Origin: an uncultured bacterium
GTDB lineage: Bacteria; Chloroflexota; Anaerolineae; J036; Brachytrichaceae
Direction of reading: 5' to 3'
DNA: 35,783 bases
Assembly: GCA_903873965.1 (NCBI GenBank)
Contig: CAIQQO010000329.1
Coordinates: forward strand, 1-35,783
Shown here piece by piece: positions 15,875-25,671 of the stretch. Position 1 is the stretch's first letter; every line of letters begins with the position of its first letter. The translations under genes were made by a program, and so were the position numbers. The notes beneath the pieces are model-generated. The model was not told the DNA's origin and searched no databases. It was given only the letters and a program-made list of their open reading frames with translations.

Positions 15875-18800
15875 TTTTCTGTGCGGTGATTCGACGTTGG
15901 ACACCTAGCGTCATTGTGTTGGCATGTGCGTTTGCTGCCCTGAACCTTTGGCTTGGGCCAGGGATAATCCAGACGCATGCGGGAGGTGATAGCCCTTTCC
16001 TGTTGCAGCGCGTATATGAACTAACGGCCAATCTCAAAGCAGGTGTTTTCCCGGCGCGATGGATGCCAGATGCAGCATATGGCCTTGGATATCCATTCTT
16101 CAATTTCTATGCTTCATTACCGTACTACATTGCTTCTGTCCTAAATCTGAGCGGCTTTGATCTTCTGACTGCGATCAAATTGACCCAGACCGCGGGTATG
16201 TTTGCCGCTGCAGCCACAATGTGGTTGTATGCGCGCAGGCTATTGCCGAGGTCAGGAGTTACCATCACAACGGTTGCCTACACATTGGCGCCGTATCACC
16301 TGGTGAACCTATATGTGCGTGGCGATTCGCTACAGGAGTTCTATGCCTTTGTCTGGTACCCTCTGATCTTGTGGGCAGTCGATCGTGTAGTTGCGAGCAC
16401 CGTTCTTCATGAACAAGTCCAATCGCAGCGCGCACATAGTCGGGATACCATCAGACAAATCCTGATACTTGGTCTTGCACTTAGCGGTTTAGTGTTAACC
16501 CACAACGTATCTGCTCTTATATTTGCGCCCATCATTGTGATCTATGCCTTGGGCAGGCTGTTTGTCGCAACCAGGCGCAAAGGCATGATGGCAGGTGTCA
16601 AAGGCGCTTCATGGCTGGTGTGTGCTGCCCTAATGGCGCTCATTCTCAGCGCGTGGTTTTGGCTGCCTGCACTGGGTGAGGCAGGACTGGTGCAGTTGAA
16701 CAACCAGACTACAGGCTATTTTGACTACAACAACCACTTTCGCACATTGAATCTGGTGCAGCTTCAGCCACTCTTTGATTACCGGGTTGATGGTCATCTC
16801 GACGTTTTTGCAATGGCCTTGCCGCAGGCTTTACTCGTGCTGGTTGGGGGTGGGTTTTGGTTGGCACGCAAACGCAGGCGTGACGCCTTCTGGCTGAGCG
16901 CCGGCCTGTTTGCTGTCTCCACGTTCATGATGACACCCTTTTCGAAACCGATATGGGCAACGTTACCAGGCCTGGCATTAACACAGTTTCCGTGGCGTTT
17001 CCTGTCGATTCAATCGCTTTTTGCAGCTCTAGTCATCGGTGGCGTCAGCCATGCAATGCATGGATTCTCCGAGGGTTATCGGAAATTTCGCTTGGTTAGC
17101 ATTGTTACACAGGCGCTGATATTGCTACTTCTGTGTCTTTCGCTACCGGGTATTCCAAACGAACGGCTCGATATTCGTGCAGAGGATGTCACTGTCAAGA
17201 ACCTGCAGCTTTATGAGTGGCTCAGCGGGAATATTGGCACCACGATACGGGCTGAGTACCTGCCTAACACGATACAGCCGCGCCCAGTGACTGGCCCCGA
17301 CTTGCAGCAACAGCAAAGGCGAGCTATTGCTGTTGCTGGTACGGTGAGTACATCAACGTTGACGTTGTCTGAACCCAACCGGCAAATCTGGCAGCTGGTG
17401 GTGGATAGTGAAACTGCCACGGTGACGCTTCCCGTACTATATTGGCCGGGATGGCAAGCACAGGCACGAGAAAACACACAGGCTTCCAGCGTGAAGGTCG
17501 ATTTGTCGCCTTATGTTGGATCAGGCTGGGTTCAGTTCAGTTTATCTAAAGGCACATATCAAGTCGAACTGACGTTGTCAGGCACGCAGCTGGAACACAC
17601 CGCGGAAGGTATATCGCTTGTCGGTGTGCTGTTGGCGTTGGCACTCATTGTTCTCCAGCTTCGTCTTGGCACTGAACCACGTTTCCGAATCTTGAAACCA
17701 ATAGTGTTGATTGGGCTTATTACCGTAGGGGTGATCATTGCTGGACAACTGGCACGAATGATCTATCAACCGGTTGTTGCGCCATTACAAACGCTGGACT
17801 ACGGTGATCGTCAGTTTGTGCACCGGTCTCCAATAGCGTATCGATCTGAAACGGGTGACGTCATGGTACTTACCGGCGCAACCATCAGCCCGGCGAAAGT
17901 GCAGGCAGGAGGCATGTTTACATTGACCACGACATGGCGCGATGGCTATGCTCCGGCGCAGATCGGGATTGAACAGGAATTGCCATCGGGTGGCTACTTC
18001 GCCAGGTTGTTCTATTTTGGTCGTAGCGTATCGTCTGGCTCTCCCGAAGTCAGTCAACATATTGTTATCAGTGACGCCTTGCCAGGCCAACTTCTTCTGA
18101 AGTTATTGGTTCGTGATGATAACGGGCGCATCTATACGCCCACGTCCCAGACTGGTCAAACGTTGGATCATCAATTACTTACCGGCTTGACTGTGATAGC
18201 GCCAGTAGAGAATGCACTATCGGTGGGCGACCCTGTACGAGTATTTCCCAACGGTATACGCTTGCGCTACGCTGACTGGTACCAGCCAACCTATAATGAT
18301 GTGTGTTTCAGAACAACATGGGATTCGGTGCAGCCAATAGCTGATGCGTTGCAGATAGCCTACGTGCTGAAAGGTGCTGATGGGCGTGTTATTGCGCGCG
18401 CCGACACACAGCCTCAGGCAGGGTTAGCGCCCACCTGGTCGTGGCCTACGGGGGCGCCTGTGTCCGACGGATATTGTGTCCCTACAACCGATCGCTTGAA
18501 TCCTGGAGAGTCGTATACCTACGGAATGCGGTGGTATAGGTTGTTTGATCAGCATTCAGTAGGAGAAGTCACACTCGTGGGCGCGCGTGAACAAGAGACA
18601 GTATGGACGCCTAACAAGCCACGACCGATTATTACAAACCACTCTTTTACACTCACCGACATGCAACATACCAGTCAGGTTATCTTTGATGAGCACATTC
18701 GGCTCAAAGGTTTCGCAATTGAAACTACAACGCAGTCCATTCGCCTATCGCTGTTTTGGTCATCGATAACGACTTTGACAATGGATTACAAGCAGTTCGT

Positions 18801-19062
18801 GCACTTGGCGCCAATGGCGACTGCTGAACCGATCCGCCAAGTCGATCGCCTTTCGCGGGACGGTATGTATCCCACAGGCATGTGGCAACAGGGCGAGATT
18901 GTTACCGATGTGGTGACACTGGATACGTCAGGTGTTGCCCCTGGCGCCTACCAGTTAGCTGTTGGCTGGTATGACCCAGATACGCTGAGACGACTACCGG
19001 CTACTGACGAGACTGAACCAATCAGGGATGGACGGTTGATCCTGGCAGACATCACTCGATGA
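15871..19062 (+). CDS. very large multi-pass membrane protein, predicted glycosyltransferase-like (COG5617/YfhO-like)
   Basis: About 1063 residues. GTG 15871 overlaps the upstream TGA as GTGA with GGAAAA six bases ahead; a TTG at 15862 is the alternative. Roughly eleven helices fill residues 10-450. The first outside loop (G-G-D-S-P-F-L-L and F-P-A-R-W-M-P-D-A-A-Y-G-L-G-Y-P-F-F-N-F) is typical of the '6-pyruvoyl-tetrahydropterin synthase-related' membrane family, a GT-C-like fold. A beta-rich region, two or three further helices near 580-640 and three tandem beta-sandwich-like modules follow; the last (V-H-L-A-P) matches the tail of the GT39-like protein at 11944. Presumed to act in outside-facing glycan assembly; no activity has been assigned to this family that I can name with confidence. 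Confidence 0.82.
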   Translation: MIFCAVIRRWTPSVIVLACAFAALNLWLGPGIIQTHAGGDSPFLLQRVYELTANLKAGVFPARWMPDAAYGLGYPFFNFYASLPYYIASVLNLSGFDLLTAIKLTQTAGMFAAAATMWLYARRLLPRSGVTITTVAYTLAPYHLVNLYVRGDSLQEFYAFVWYPLILWAVDRVVASTVLHEQVQSQRAHSRDTIRQILILGLALSGLVLTHNVSALIFAPIIVIYALGRLFVATRRKGMMAGVKGASWLVCAALMALILSAWFWLPALGEAGLVQLNNQTTGYFDYNNHFRTLNLVQLQPLFDYRVDGHLDVFAMALPQALLVLVGGGFWLARKRRRDAFWLSAGLFAVSTFMMTPFSKPIWATLPGLALTQFPWRFLSIQSLFAALVIGGVSHAMHGFSEGYRKFRLVSIVTQALILLLLCLSLPGIPNERLDIRAEDVTVKNLQLYEWLSGNIGTTIRAEYLPNTIQPRPVTGPDLQQQQRRAIAVAGTVSTSTLTLSEPNRQIWQLVVDSETATVTLPVLYWPGWQAQARENTQASSVKVDLSPYVGSGWVQFSLSKGTYQVELTLSGTQLEHTAEGISLVGVLLALALIVLQLRLGTEPRFRILKPIVLIGLITVGVIIAGQLARMIYQPVVAPLQTLDYGDRQFVHRSPIAYRSETGDVMVLTGATISPAKVQAGGMFTLTTTWRDGYAPAQIGIEQELPSGGYFARLFYFGRSVSSGSPEVSQHIVISDALPGQLLLKLLVRDDNGRIYTPTSQTGQTLDHQLLTGLTVIAPVENALSVGDPVRVFPNGIRLRYADWYQPTYNDVCFRTTWDSVQPIADALQIAYVLKGADGRVIARADTQPQAGLAPTWSWPTGAPVSDGYCVPTTDRLNPGESYTYGMRWYRLFDQHSVGEVTLVGAREQETVWTPNKPRPIITNHSFTLTDMQHTSQVIFDEHIRLKGFAIETTTQSIRLSLFWSSITTLTMDYKQFVHLAPMATAEPIRQVDRLSRDGMYPTGMWQQGEIVTDVVTLDTSGVAPGAYQLAVGWYDPDTLRRLPATDETEPIRDGRLILADITR

Positions 19063-20021
19063 GACGCCTATTACTTCTGGTGCTTCCAGTATTGCTTCTG
19101 ATCATGGCTGCAGCTTGTAACGTGCCGCGTCAGGTTGTGAAAATTGCGCTGGTGGCACCTTTTGAAGGTTACTATCGTGAGGTGGGCTATGACGCTTTTC
19201 CAGCCATGCGACTTGCACTGCGTCAACAGATCATCGCCGGAGGGGTAGGCAATTATGAGGTGTCCTTTGTTGCTTACAATGACAATGCTGATCCTTTTTT
19301 TGCGGAACGTGTCGCTCACAATGTCGTGCAAGACGAGAGTGTGATGGCAGTTATTGGCCATCTTAGGCGTGACACCACGCAGCAGGCGCTTCCCGTTTAT
19401 GTGGATGGGTTACGCAGTTTGCCGGTCATAGTGACGGATATTCCAGCCGATGCCATTCCCGAAGGAGAAATGGTTTTTCGCCTGGGTCCCACAACAGAAG
19501 CCTTAACCGAGGCACTTCGTCGCTGCCCAAATACGGCAAAGCCTCCTATTGGGTCTGATGTCCCGATCAATACATCGTGGTTGCAACCGTACAAGGGCGC
19601 TTTGAATACTGACGTGTTGACACATCTGCCCGATTTTCTGTCACCGGCAGCCGTGTCTACCATTGGAACTCAAATCGCTGGGCTGTGTTTTTCTGCGATT
19701 ACTCCCTATCCCCGTGATTTGCCCGCTGCCGAACAAGCATTGTCGACATTTGCGGAGGTATCGGAGACAACGGGCGCTGCTCCGCGCTCTATATCAGCTT
19801 ATGATGCAACGCGTCTGTTACTGCAGGCTATCGCAGAGGATGTCCATTCGCATGGTCGGCCTACACGCGCCGGGGTTGCTATGGCGCTTAAGTCGATCCG
19901 GTATAACGGGCTACTTGGCCCTATTCAATTTGATGCGAACAACCGATGGGCGGATGCTCCCGTATGGGTTTATCAATATGGCGCTGACGGCAGCGCTAGG
20001 ATGATAGGTGAAACACAATGA
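19059..20021 (+). CDS. solute-binding-protein-like lipoprotein (periplasmic-binding fold, LivJ type)
   Basis: 320 residues with a lipoprotein signal: M-R-R, a leucine-rich core and lipobox M-A-A-A-C (Cys20). K-I-A-L-V-A-P-F-E-G and A-V-I-G-H-L match lobe I of branched-chain amino-acid/ligand-receptor binding proteins. The C-terminal S-A-Y-D-A-T-R-L-L-L and Y-N-G-L-L-G-P-I-Q-F-D match the closing strand region. At 320 residues it is shorter than the usual 360-400: the middle, after F-R-L-G-P-T, lacks most of lobe II. There is no LivHMGF permease nearby. It overlaps the preceding gene by ATGA and the following exporter gene by ATGA, so it is locked into this transcript. It may be a receptor or sensor rather than a transporter subunit (inference). 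Confidence 0.8.
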   Translation: MRRLLLLVLPVLLLIMAAACNVPRQVVKIALVAPFEGYYREVGYDAFPAMRLALRQQIIAGGVGNYEVSFVAYNDNADPFFAERVAHNVVQDESVMAVIGHLRRDTTQQALPVYVDGLRSLPVIVTDIPADAIPEGEMVFRLGPTTEALTEALRRCPNTAKPPIGSDVPINTSWLQPYKGALNTDVLTHLPDFLSPAAVSTIGTQIAGLCFSAITPYPRDLPAAEQALSTFAEVSETTGAAPRSISAYDATRLLLQAIAEDVHSHGRPTRAGVAMALKSIRYNGLLGPIQFDANNRWADAPVWVYQYGADGSARMIGETQ

Positions 20022-21901
20022 ATGCTGAATCTACAAAGACACGAACGCGCGTCAAGTTGAGTTTTGACCGGAGGCTTCTACGCTATATCAAACCATACCG
20101 CGTGCAGATTGCCGGTGCTGCGCTCTTGTTTGTCATTAGTTCTGGTCTCTTTCTATTCTTTCCCATAGTGAGTGGCCAACTGGTTAATTCTGTAACAGGC
20201 AATGCAGGTAGTTTGACGCCAGCGCAGATTATCGGAGTGTTGGTTGCCCTGTTTGTGCTGCGCGCCATAGCGGACATTTTCAGCCAGTACCTGATCACGG
20301 CGGCTGGTGAATCAGTGACTCTCAACATGCGGTTGGAAGTATACCGGCACATCCAGTCTCTGGGTTTGGGTTTCTTTGCATCGCGTCGCACGGGTGAGTT
20401 GATATCTCGCCTGGCTTCTGATGTTTCAGTCGTGCGCACGGCACTGGTAAACAATATCGCTAGCCTGCTCAGCAACGTACTCACGCTGCTTGGGTCCGTG
20501 ATCCTGATTGTGGTGACCAACTGGCGGTTGACATTGGTCGTTTTCTTCGTGTTCCCGTTCGCGACTATTGTGGCGCGCTTTTACAGTCGTTCTTTGCGGC
20601 CGTTGTCTACTCAAGTGCAAGATCGCCTTGCTGAATCAAATGCAGTTGCAGAAGAAGCTATCAGCGGCGTGCGAGTGGTCAAGTCGTTTGGGCGTGAAGA
20701 GTACGAGGTGAAGCGTTTTGGCGATGCAGCAAATGGTTATTTTATGACCTCATTGAAGCTGGCACGGCTGCGCGCGACTTTCGGTCCACTCATTGGTCTG
20801 ATGTTCTTCTTTGCACTCGTGGGTATTTTATGGTTTGGCTCTCAAGAAGTGATGGCCGGTCGGCTAAAGGCAGGTGATCTGGTATCGTTTCTGTTGTATG
20901 GTGGTGTCGTAGCATCGGGTGTAAGCACGCTTGTATCCGCGTTTACGCAATTCCAGGAAGCGGCTGGCGCGACTAAACGCATTTTTGAGATACTTGATAC
21001 GGAAAGTAATGTGACCAACCTGCCGGACGCAGTCAGTATTGGCGTGGCAGCAGGACGCATTACATTTGCTAACGTGTCGTTTGGCTACGAAAGCGCTGGG
21101 GACGTTACGAAGGTGGACGTCGTCCACAACATTACTGTCGATATTGCGCCAGGCGAGATATTGGCACTGGTAGGCCCAAGTGGCGCCGGAAAGTCCACCT
21201 TGTTTAACCTCATCCCTCGTTTTTATGATCCGGGCGTCGGTACTGTCATGCTTGATGGCATGGATCTGCGTGGCATGACTATCGAGAGTTTGCGCAACAA
21301 CATTGCGATCGTGCCCCAGGATACGCTGTTGTTCAGTGGAAGTGTGCGTGACAACATTCTCTATGGCAAACTTGATGCTTCGCCCGACGAGATGATGGAG
21401 GCAGCGTGTGCCGCTAATGCGCATCAGTTTATTATGGAACTGCCACTGGGATATGACACCCTTGTTGGTGAGCGTGGCGTCAAACTCAGCGGAGGCCAGC
21501 GCCAGAGAGTGGCCATCGCGCGCGCCATTCTGAAGAATCCGCGCATATTGCTGCTTGATGAGGCGACGTCGTCACTAGACAGTGAAAGTGAAGGTCTAGT
21601 GCAGGAAGCACTGGGGCGTTTGATGCAAGGACGCACAACGATCATCATTGCGCATCGATTGAGCACTGTTCAAGTAGCGCATCGCATTGCGGTCCTGGAT
21701 AAAGGAAATCTGGTGGAACTCGGCACTCACGACGCGCTCATGGCGTTAGGCGGTTTGTATCATCGCTTGTATACCTTACAGTTCGAGGTTCCGGATGAAC
21801 CCGCCATAACGCCTAGTGAAGAAACAGCTACTGATGAAGACACAAAGGCAGCCACACGCAAGCGCCGAGTGTTTAATCCTCTCTCTTTTAGATTGTCTTA
21901 G
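20018..21901 (+). CDS. ABC exporter, fused permease-ATPase (MsbA/lipid-flippase type)
   Basis: 627 residues. Six transmembrane helices lie in residues 25-310, with the coupling-helix region T-G-E-L-I-S-R-L. The nucleotide-binding domain has Walker [10 protein letters not shown] (386-394), Q-loop V-P-Q-D, signature L-S-G-G-Q (490-494), Walker B L-L-L-D-E-A and H-loop A-H-R-L-S. The catalytic glutamate is present, so it should be an active half-transporter working as a dimer. Position at the end of a glycosyltransferase cluster suggests export or flipping of a glycolipid or lipid-linked glycan; drug export is the alternative. The C-terminal 40 residues are acidic then basic. The gene's last 14 bases overlap the 3' end of the convergent copA. 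Confidence 0.93.
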   Translation: MNAESTKTRTRVKLSFDRRLLRYIKPYRVQIAGAALLFVISSGLFLFFPIVSGQLVNSVTGNAGSLTPAQIIGVLVALFVLRAIADIFSQYLITAAGESVTLNMRLEVYRHIQSLGLGFFASRRTGELISRLASDVSVVRTALVNNIASLLSNVLTLLGSVILIVVTNWRLTLVVFFVFPFATIVARFYSRSLRPLSTQVQDRLAESNAVAEEAISGVRVVKSFGREEYEVKRFGDAANGYFMTSLKLARLRATFGPLIGLMFFFALVGILWFGSQEVMAGRLKAGDLVSFLLYGGVVASGVSTLVSAFTQFQEAAGATKRIFEILDTESNVTNLPDAVSIGVAAGRITFANVSFGYESAGDVTKVDVVHNITVDIAPGEILALVGPSGAGKSTLFNLIPRFYDPGVGTVMLDGMDLRGMTIESLRNNIAIVPQDTLLFSGSVRDNILYGKLDASPDEMMEAACAANAHQFIMELPLGYDTLVGERGVKLSGGQRQRVAIARAILKNPRILLLDEATSSLDSESEGLVQEALGRLMQGRTTIIIAHRLSTVQVAHRIAVLDKGNLVELGTHDALMALGGLYHRLYTLQFEVPDEPAITPSEETATDEDTKAATRKRRVFNPLSFRLS

Positions 21902-24425
21902 AGCGCAGGCGCAGGCTGTTGCTGACAACGAACAGAGAACTGAAAGCCATGGCGCCGGCTGCCAATATGGGTCCGTACTGCGCGAAGAGTCCAACAGCCG
22001 CTACAGGTATCAGAATGACATTGTAGAAAAACGCCCAGAATAGGTTCTGGCGGATACCGGCAACAGTCAATCTGGACAGCGTGATCGCACGACTGACACT
22101 GCGCAAATCGCCGTTGATGATGGTGACGTCCGCGGCTTCGATGGCGACATCTGCGCCTGTGCCAATGGCAATACCAATGTCGGCCTGCGCCAACGCGGGC
22201 GCGTCGTTGACGCCGTCGCCAACCATGGCGACGATCTCCTTCCGTGCCTGCAGGGCGGCTACTTTGGCAGCCTTCTCAGCCGGTAGTACATCGGCAATAA
22301 CTTCGTCGGCGCCACCCAATCCTGCCTGTGCGGCAATAGCCTGAGCCGAACGCGCATTGTCGCCAGTCAGCATGACGACGCGTACACCACGAGCGCGCAG
22401 GTCACGGATCGCTGCAGGTGATGATGCTTTGATCGTGTCGGCCAGCGCAATCAGCCCAGCCAGTTGGTTATCAATCCCGGCAAACATGAGGGTTTTACCC
22501 TCAGAACGCAGGGCGAGAGCTTTTTCGCTGACTGCCTCAGTGCTGATTCCTTGCATCTGCATCAGCTTATCGTTGCCAACAGCGACTAGATGGCTTTGTG
22601 TCTGCACCCCTGCGTAATGGCCAACGATGATCGCCGTAATGCCTTTGCCTGGCACGGCCACAAATTGCTGCACAGGCGCGAGTTTTACTCCAGTCGACTC
22701 AGCGGCTTTGACAATAGCTTGTCCAAGGGGATGCTCGCTGCCACGTTCAGCGCTGGCTACGATGGTTAGGAGTGCAGCACTATCTGGCGTGTAAGGTTCT
22801 GCATCCTGGGAGGCAAGCGTTGGCATACAAATGATGTCAGTTACCTGCGGTTTTCCCTGAGTTATTGTGCCGGTTTTATCCAGCACTGCAACCGTGATCG
22901 TAGCAGCGCGTTCCAATGCGCTGCTGTTTTTAAACAAAATGCCGTTCTCGGCACCTTTGCCCATGCCGACAATGATGGCGGTAGGCGTTGCCAACCCGAG
23001 AGCGCAAGGACATGCTATCACGAGCACGGCGACTGCGTTGATCAACGCTTGTTCGAAATGGCCGCCGCCCAGTAGCATCCATGCCCCGAAAGTCAGCACG
23101 GCGGTGATCAATACCACCGGCACAAACACCGCCGATACTTTGTCCGCCAGTGCTTGTATGGGAGCTTTGCTACCCTGGGCCTGCTCGACAAGACGAATGA
23201 TCTGTGCGAGTGCGGTATCCTTGCCCACGCGCGCCGTTTCATAGCGCAGCAAACCTTCTTTGTTCACCGTACCCCCAATGACTGGGTCGCCGGGTTTCTT
23301 GTCAACAGGCAAACTTTCACCGGTGATCATGCTTTCATCTACTGCAGAGCGTCCATCAATGACGACGCCATCGACAGCTACCCTCTCGCCAGGACGCGCA
23401 ATGACGATATCGCCGATGGCAATTTCTTCCACTGGAAGATCGATTTCCTGCCCGGATCGGACAATACGAGCTGTTCTGGGCTGAAGATTGATCAGACGCT
23501 TGATGGCTTCACTTGTTCGACCCTTGGCCTTAGCTTCGAGCCACTTACCGATGCTGATCAACGCAAGGATCACTGCAGCGGTTTCAAAATAGACATGCCC
23601 TCTGAAAACACCGAACAGTACCAGGATGGAATATAGAAACGCGACTGACGAGCCGAGCGCGACCAGAACGTCCATGTTTGCGGAGCCGTTACGTAGCGAC
23701 TTGTAACCGTGAGTGTAGTAGGGATAACCCACATATAACTGCACTGGCAGTGCCATGGTAAGTAATAGCACATCGACGATCCAGTTGAACGATCCAACTT
23801 GCAACGCCATGCCCGCCATCGAGGCGTCCATGCCCGAAAGCGTGTTGAATAAGCCCAGATCACGGCTCATGCTTAACAAAAATGCTGGCAGTGCGAATAT
23901 CAGACCGACTAACACACGCCTCTTACGCATGGCTATTTCGGCGTCGCGCGCCTCCTGCTCAACATCACGATCATTCCCACGGAGACCCATCTTGGCAGCC
24001 GATGGGACGTCATATCCGGCTTTACGCACGGCTGCGACCATATCGGCAATGCTGATGGCGCCAGGCACATAATCGATCGAAGCGCGTTCACTCGCGAAGT
24101 TGACGCTGCTCTGAGAAATACCGGGAATTTTCTTTAGTGTTCGCTCAATCGTGTTGGCACAGTTGACACACGTCATGCCCAGCAGGGGAATCTCCGTGTG
24201 CGCCATGGTGACATCGTATCCGGCCTGTCTGATGCGTTCAATCAGTTGAGTTGGGGTGACTTGCGTCGGGTCAAATGAAACCTGCGCGCGCTCATTGGCA
24301 TAGTTAACAGCGGCTAATGTGACGCCTGAGGTCTTTTTGAGGGTTCGCTCAATGGTGTTGGCGCAGTTGACGCACGTCATGCCGACCAATGGCAGCTCAA
24401 TAGTGGTGTTCGGATTTGATGCCAT
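21888..24425 (-). CDS. copA: Cu(I)-exporting P1B-type ATPase
   Basis: 845 residues. Two N-terminal heavy-metal domains carry identical [10 protein letters not shown] motifs (Cys18/21 and Cys86/89). The core has phosphatase loop T-G-E (368-370), the ion-binding C-P-C in helix 6 (472-474), phosphorylation site D516-K-T-G-T, S-E-H-P in the ATP-binding domain, G-D-G-V-N-D and, in the last helices, Y-N and M-A-F-S-S, the pair that marks Cu(I) specificity. It pumps Cu(I) out of the cytoplasm. CopZ is encoded upstream on the same strand. A hairpin with a T-rich tract lies between copZ and this start. Only a weak GGAT precedes the ATG. The 3' end overlaps the ABC exporter gene tail to tail. Confidence 0.96.
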   Translation of the reverse strand: MASNPNTTIELPLVGMTCVNCANTIERTLKKTSGVTLAAVNYANERAQVSFDPTQVTPTQLIERIRQAGYDVTMAHTEIPLLGMTCVNCANTIERTLKKIPGISQSSVNFASERASIDYVPGAISIADMVAAVRKAGYDVPSAAKMGLRGNDRDVEQEARDAEIAMRKRRVLVGLIFALPAFLLSMSRDLGLFNTLSGMDASMAGMALQVGSFNWIVDVLLLTMALPVQLYVGYPYYTHGYKSLRNGSANMDVLVALGSSVAFLYSILVLFGVFRGHVYFETAAVILALISIGKWLEAKAKGRTSEAIKRLINLQPRTARIVRSGQEIDLPVEEIAIGDIVIARPGERVAVDGVVIDGRSAVDESMITGESLPVDKKPGDPVIGGTVNKEGLLRYETARVGKDTALAQIIRLVEQAQGSKAPIQALADKVSAVFVPVVLITAVLTFGAWMLLGGGHFEQALINAVAVLVIACPCALGLATPTAIIVGMGKGAENGILFKNSSALERAATITVAVLDKTGTITQGKPQVTDIICMPTLASQDAEPYTPDSAALLTIVASAERGSEHPLGQAIVKAAESTGVKLAPVQQFVAVPGKGITAIIVGHYAGVQTQSHLVAVGNDKLMQMQGISTEAVSEKALALRSEGKTLMFAGIDNQLAGLIALADTIKASSPAAIRDLRARGVRVVMLTGDNARSAQAIAAQAGLGGADEVIADVLPAEKAAKVAALQARKEIVAMVGDGVNDAPALAQADIGIAIGTGADVAIEAADVTIINGDLRSVSRAITLSRLTVAGIRQNLFWAFFYNVILIPVAAVGLFAQYGPILAAGAMAFSSLFVVSNSLRLRSKTI

Positions 24426-24431
24426 GATGAT

Positions 24432-24464
24432 CCAAAATAATAAAGGGGCGCACGACAGCGCCCC
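24432..24464 (-). terminator. hairpin with T-rich tract between copZ and copA (terminator or attenuator)
   Basis: The 7-bp arms GGGGCGC and GCGCCCC (24458-24464 and 24445-24451 on the minus strand) enclose six bases and are followed by TTTATTATTTT. The tract ends seven bases before the copA ATG. Partial termination here would give more chaperone than ATPase from one promoter. A weaker 6-bp stem (24527-24546) lies directly after the copZ stop. Confidence 0.65.
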
Positions 24465-24553
24465 ACAGTAAAGAACAGATTTCGCGTAACATTGGCAATT
24501 CAGTATGACGCGTAATCGCTGCGAAGGGACGACACGTGGATCGTCCTTTGATT

Positions 24554-24769
24554 TCAGGCTGAAGTCTCTTCAGGCGCGTATTCAATCTCAATGAGTTTGG
24601 CTTTCACTGCTTCCCATGTGGCGCCGCCTTCATAGCTTACAGTGACCATCTTGGTGGGCACTTCGGCTTTGACAGACTTGACACCCGGAATCAGGGCGAC
24701 TTCGTTTTGAATAGTGCGGACACAACCGTTGCAACCGATATTAGGAACCTTAAATGTTTTGCTTTCCAT
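24554..24769 (-). CDS. copZ: copper chaperone, single heavy-metal-associated domain (CopZ-like)
   Basis: 71 residues, one ferredoxin-like HMA domain. The metal loop is I-G-C-N-G-C (usual family form M-x-C-x-x-C, with the Met replaced by Ile). V-K-S-V-K-A-E-V and K-M-V-T-V-S-Y are the expected strands 2 and 3, and the tail is E-Y-A-P-E-E. CopZ proteins shuttle Cu(I) in the cytoplasm and load the HMA domains of CopA. Here copZ precedes copA by 128 bases on the same strand and is preceded by a CsoR-like operator. An alternative role is binding of another soft metal, but the adjoining Cu(I)-type ATPase argues for copper. Confidence 0.9.
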   Translation of the reverse strand: MESKTFKVPNIGCNGCVRTIQNEVALIPGVKSVKAEVPTKMVTVSYEGGATWEAVKAKLIEIEYAPEETSA

Positions 24770-24794
24770 AGTATGAACACCTCTTCGTAAGTGC

Positions 24795-24833
24795 TATCCC
24801 CTCCCGGGGGGGGAGGGGTATGAGCAGAGTATA
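24795..24833 (-). promoter_or_regulatory. candidate CsoR-type copper operator and -10 box upstream of copZ
   Basis: Arms CCCCTCCC (24798-24805) and GGGAGGGG (24811-24818) surround five G's and are flanked by TAT on both sides. Such C-tract/G-tract palindromes with TAT edges are characteristic of CsoR operators. TATACT (minus strand, 24828-24833) is a -10 candidate whose start point would fall in the palindrome, as expected for repression. No -35 box is clear and no csoR gene is in the window. Confidence 0.45.
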
Positions 24834-24850
24834 CCACTTCGTATACGAAC

Positions 24851-24856
24851 TATAAT
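24851..24856 (+). promoter_or_regulatory. -10 element TATAAT for the SDR operon
   Basis: A perfect TATAAT lies 38 bases before ATG 24895 on the plus strand. No good -35 box is present at 16-18 bp. Two GTATAC hexamers (24829-24834, 24841-24846) fill that space and overlap the divergent copZ promoter region, so the two directions may share control. Confidence 0.4.
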
Positions 24857-24894
24857 CCTACATGCTAAATTCTTCATGAATAGTGTAAAACCAG

Positions 24895-25671
24895 ATGACA
24901 GAACCAATCAAACAATCAGAAAAAGTGGCGGTCATTACCGGTGCAGGTCAGGGTATCGGAAAGGCGATAGCTTTTCATTTGGCTGCGGATGGCTATACCA
25001 TCGTCATTGCAGACATACGCGAGGAAGTCGCTCGAGCGACGGCTGCAGAGTTGGAGAAGCAGGGCTTTCGCGCCGGCGTCGTGCGCACCGATGTGACAGA
25101 CCCTGATTCATGCGAAAACATGATCAAAGGCGCTGTAGATCAGTTTGGGCGGGTCGACACGATGGTGAACAGTGCAGGCATCAGCAAGCCTGGTCCATCA
25201 CTCGATGTTCTGCCAGCGGACTGGCAACGCATGCTAAACATCCAGTTGAATGGTACGTTCTATTGCTGCCAATCGGCAGGACGCCAGATGGTCAAGCAAG
25301 GGTGGGGTGGCGCTATCGTTAATATCACCTCAGTGACGGCCCAAGCCGCCTTCCCACAACGCGCCTCTTATTGCACCGCTAAAGCAGGCGTGGATATGCT
25401 GACCAAGGTGCTTGCCATCGAATGGGCGCAGTACAAGATTCGGGTGAACGCCGTTGGGCCATCGCACACCGAAACCGAGATGACAAAGACCCTTGTGGCG
25501 CAAGGGCTGTACGACGTAGAGACCGTGTCGAAGCGCATTCCGATGGGGCGGATGGCCAGCGTTGACGATATCGCTAATGGCGTCTCGTTCCTTTGTTCGG
25601 AAAAAGCCGGATTTATCACCGGTCAGGCACTGTATGTCGATGGCGGGTACCTGGCTTATGGGTATTTTTAA
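24895..25671 (+). CDS. short-chain dehydrogenase/reductase (FabG-like)
   Basis: 258 residues, classical SDR. Cofactor loop T-G-A-G-Q-G-I-G (15-22), acidic residue D40 at the end of strand 2 (A-D-I-R, which favours NAD(H)), N-S-A-G motif (92-95), catalytic Ser146, Tyr159 and Lys163 (Y-C-T-A-K), and the C-terminal G-Q-A-L-Y-V-D-G-G. It oxidises or reduces a hydroxyl/keto group of an unknown substrate in the cytoplasm; sugar alcohols, acyl-ACP and gluconate are all possible in this subgroup. First of three genes on the same strand that end at the hairpin at 27505. The next genes are hydrolases, so a small catabolic operon is likely. Confidence 0.88.
   Translation: MTEPIKQSEKVAVITGAGQGIGKAIAFHLAADGYTIVIADIREEVARATAAELEKQGFRAGVVRTDVTDPDSCENMIKGAVDQFGRVDTMVNSAGISKPGPSLDVLPADWQRMLNIQLNGTFYCCQSAGRQMVKQGWGGAIVNITSVTAQAAFPQRASYCTAKAGVDMLTKVLAIEWAQYKIRVNAVGPSHTETEMTKTLVAQGLYDVETVSKRIPMGRMASVDDIANGVSFLCSEKAGFITGQALYVDGGYLAYGYF

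Noticed and set aside
20864-21424. A 186-codon open frame antisense to the ABC exporter gene
   Set aside because: The composition is that of a reverse-frame shadow (rich in His, Cys, Arg), no domain is visible, and the opposite strand holds all ABC motifs.
23154-23636. A 160-codon open frame antisense to copA
   Set aside because: It lies entirely within the copA core, including conserved TGE-region codons, with no recognisable domain or ribosome site.
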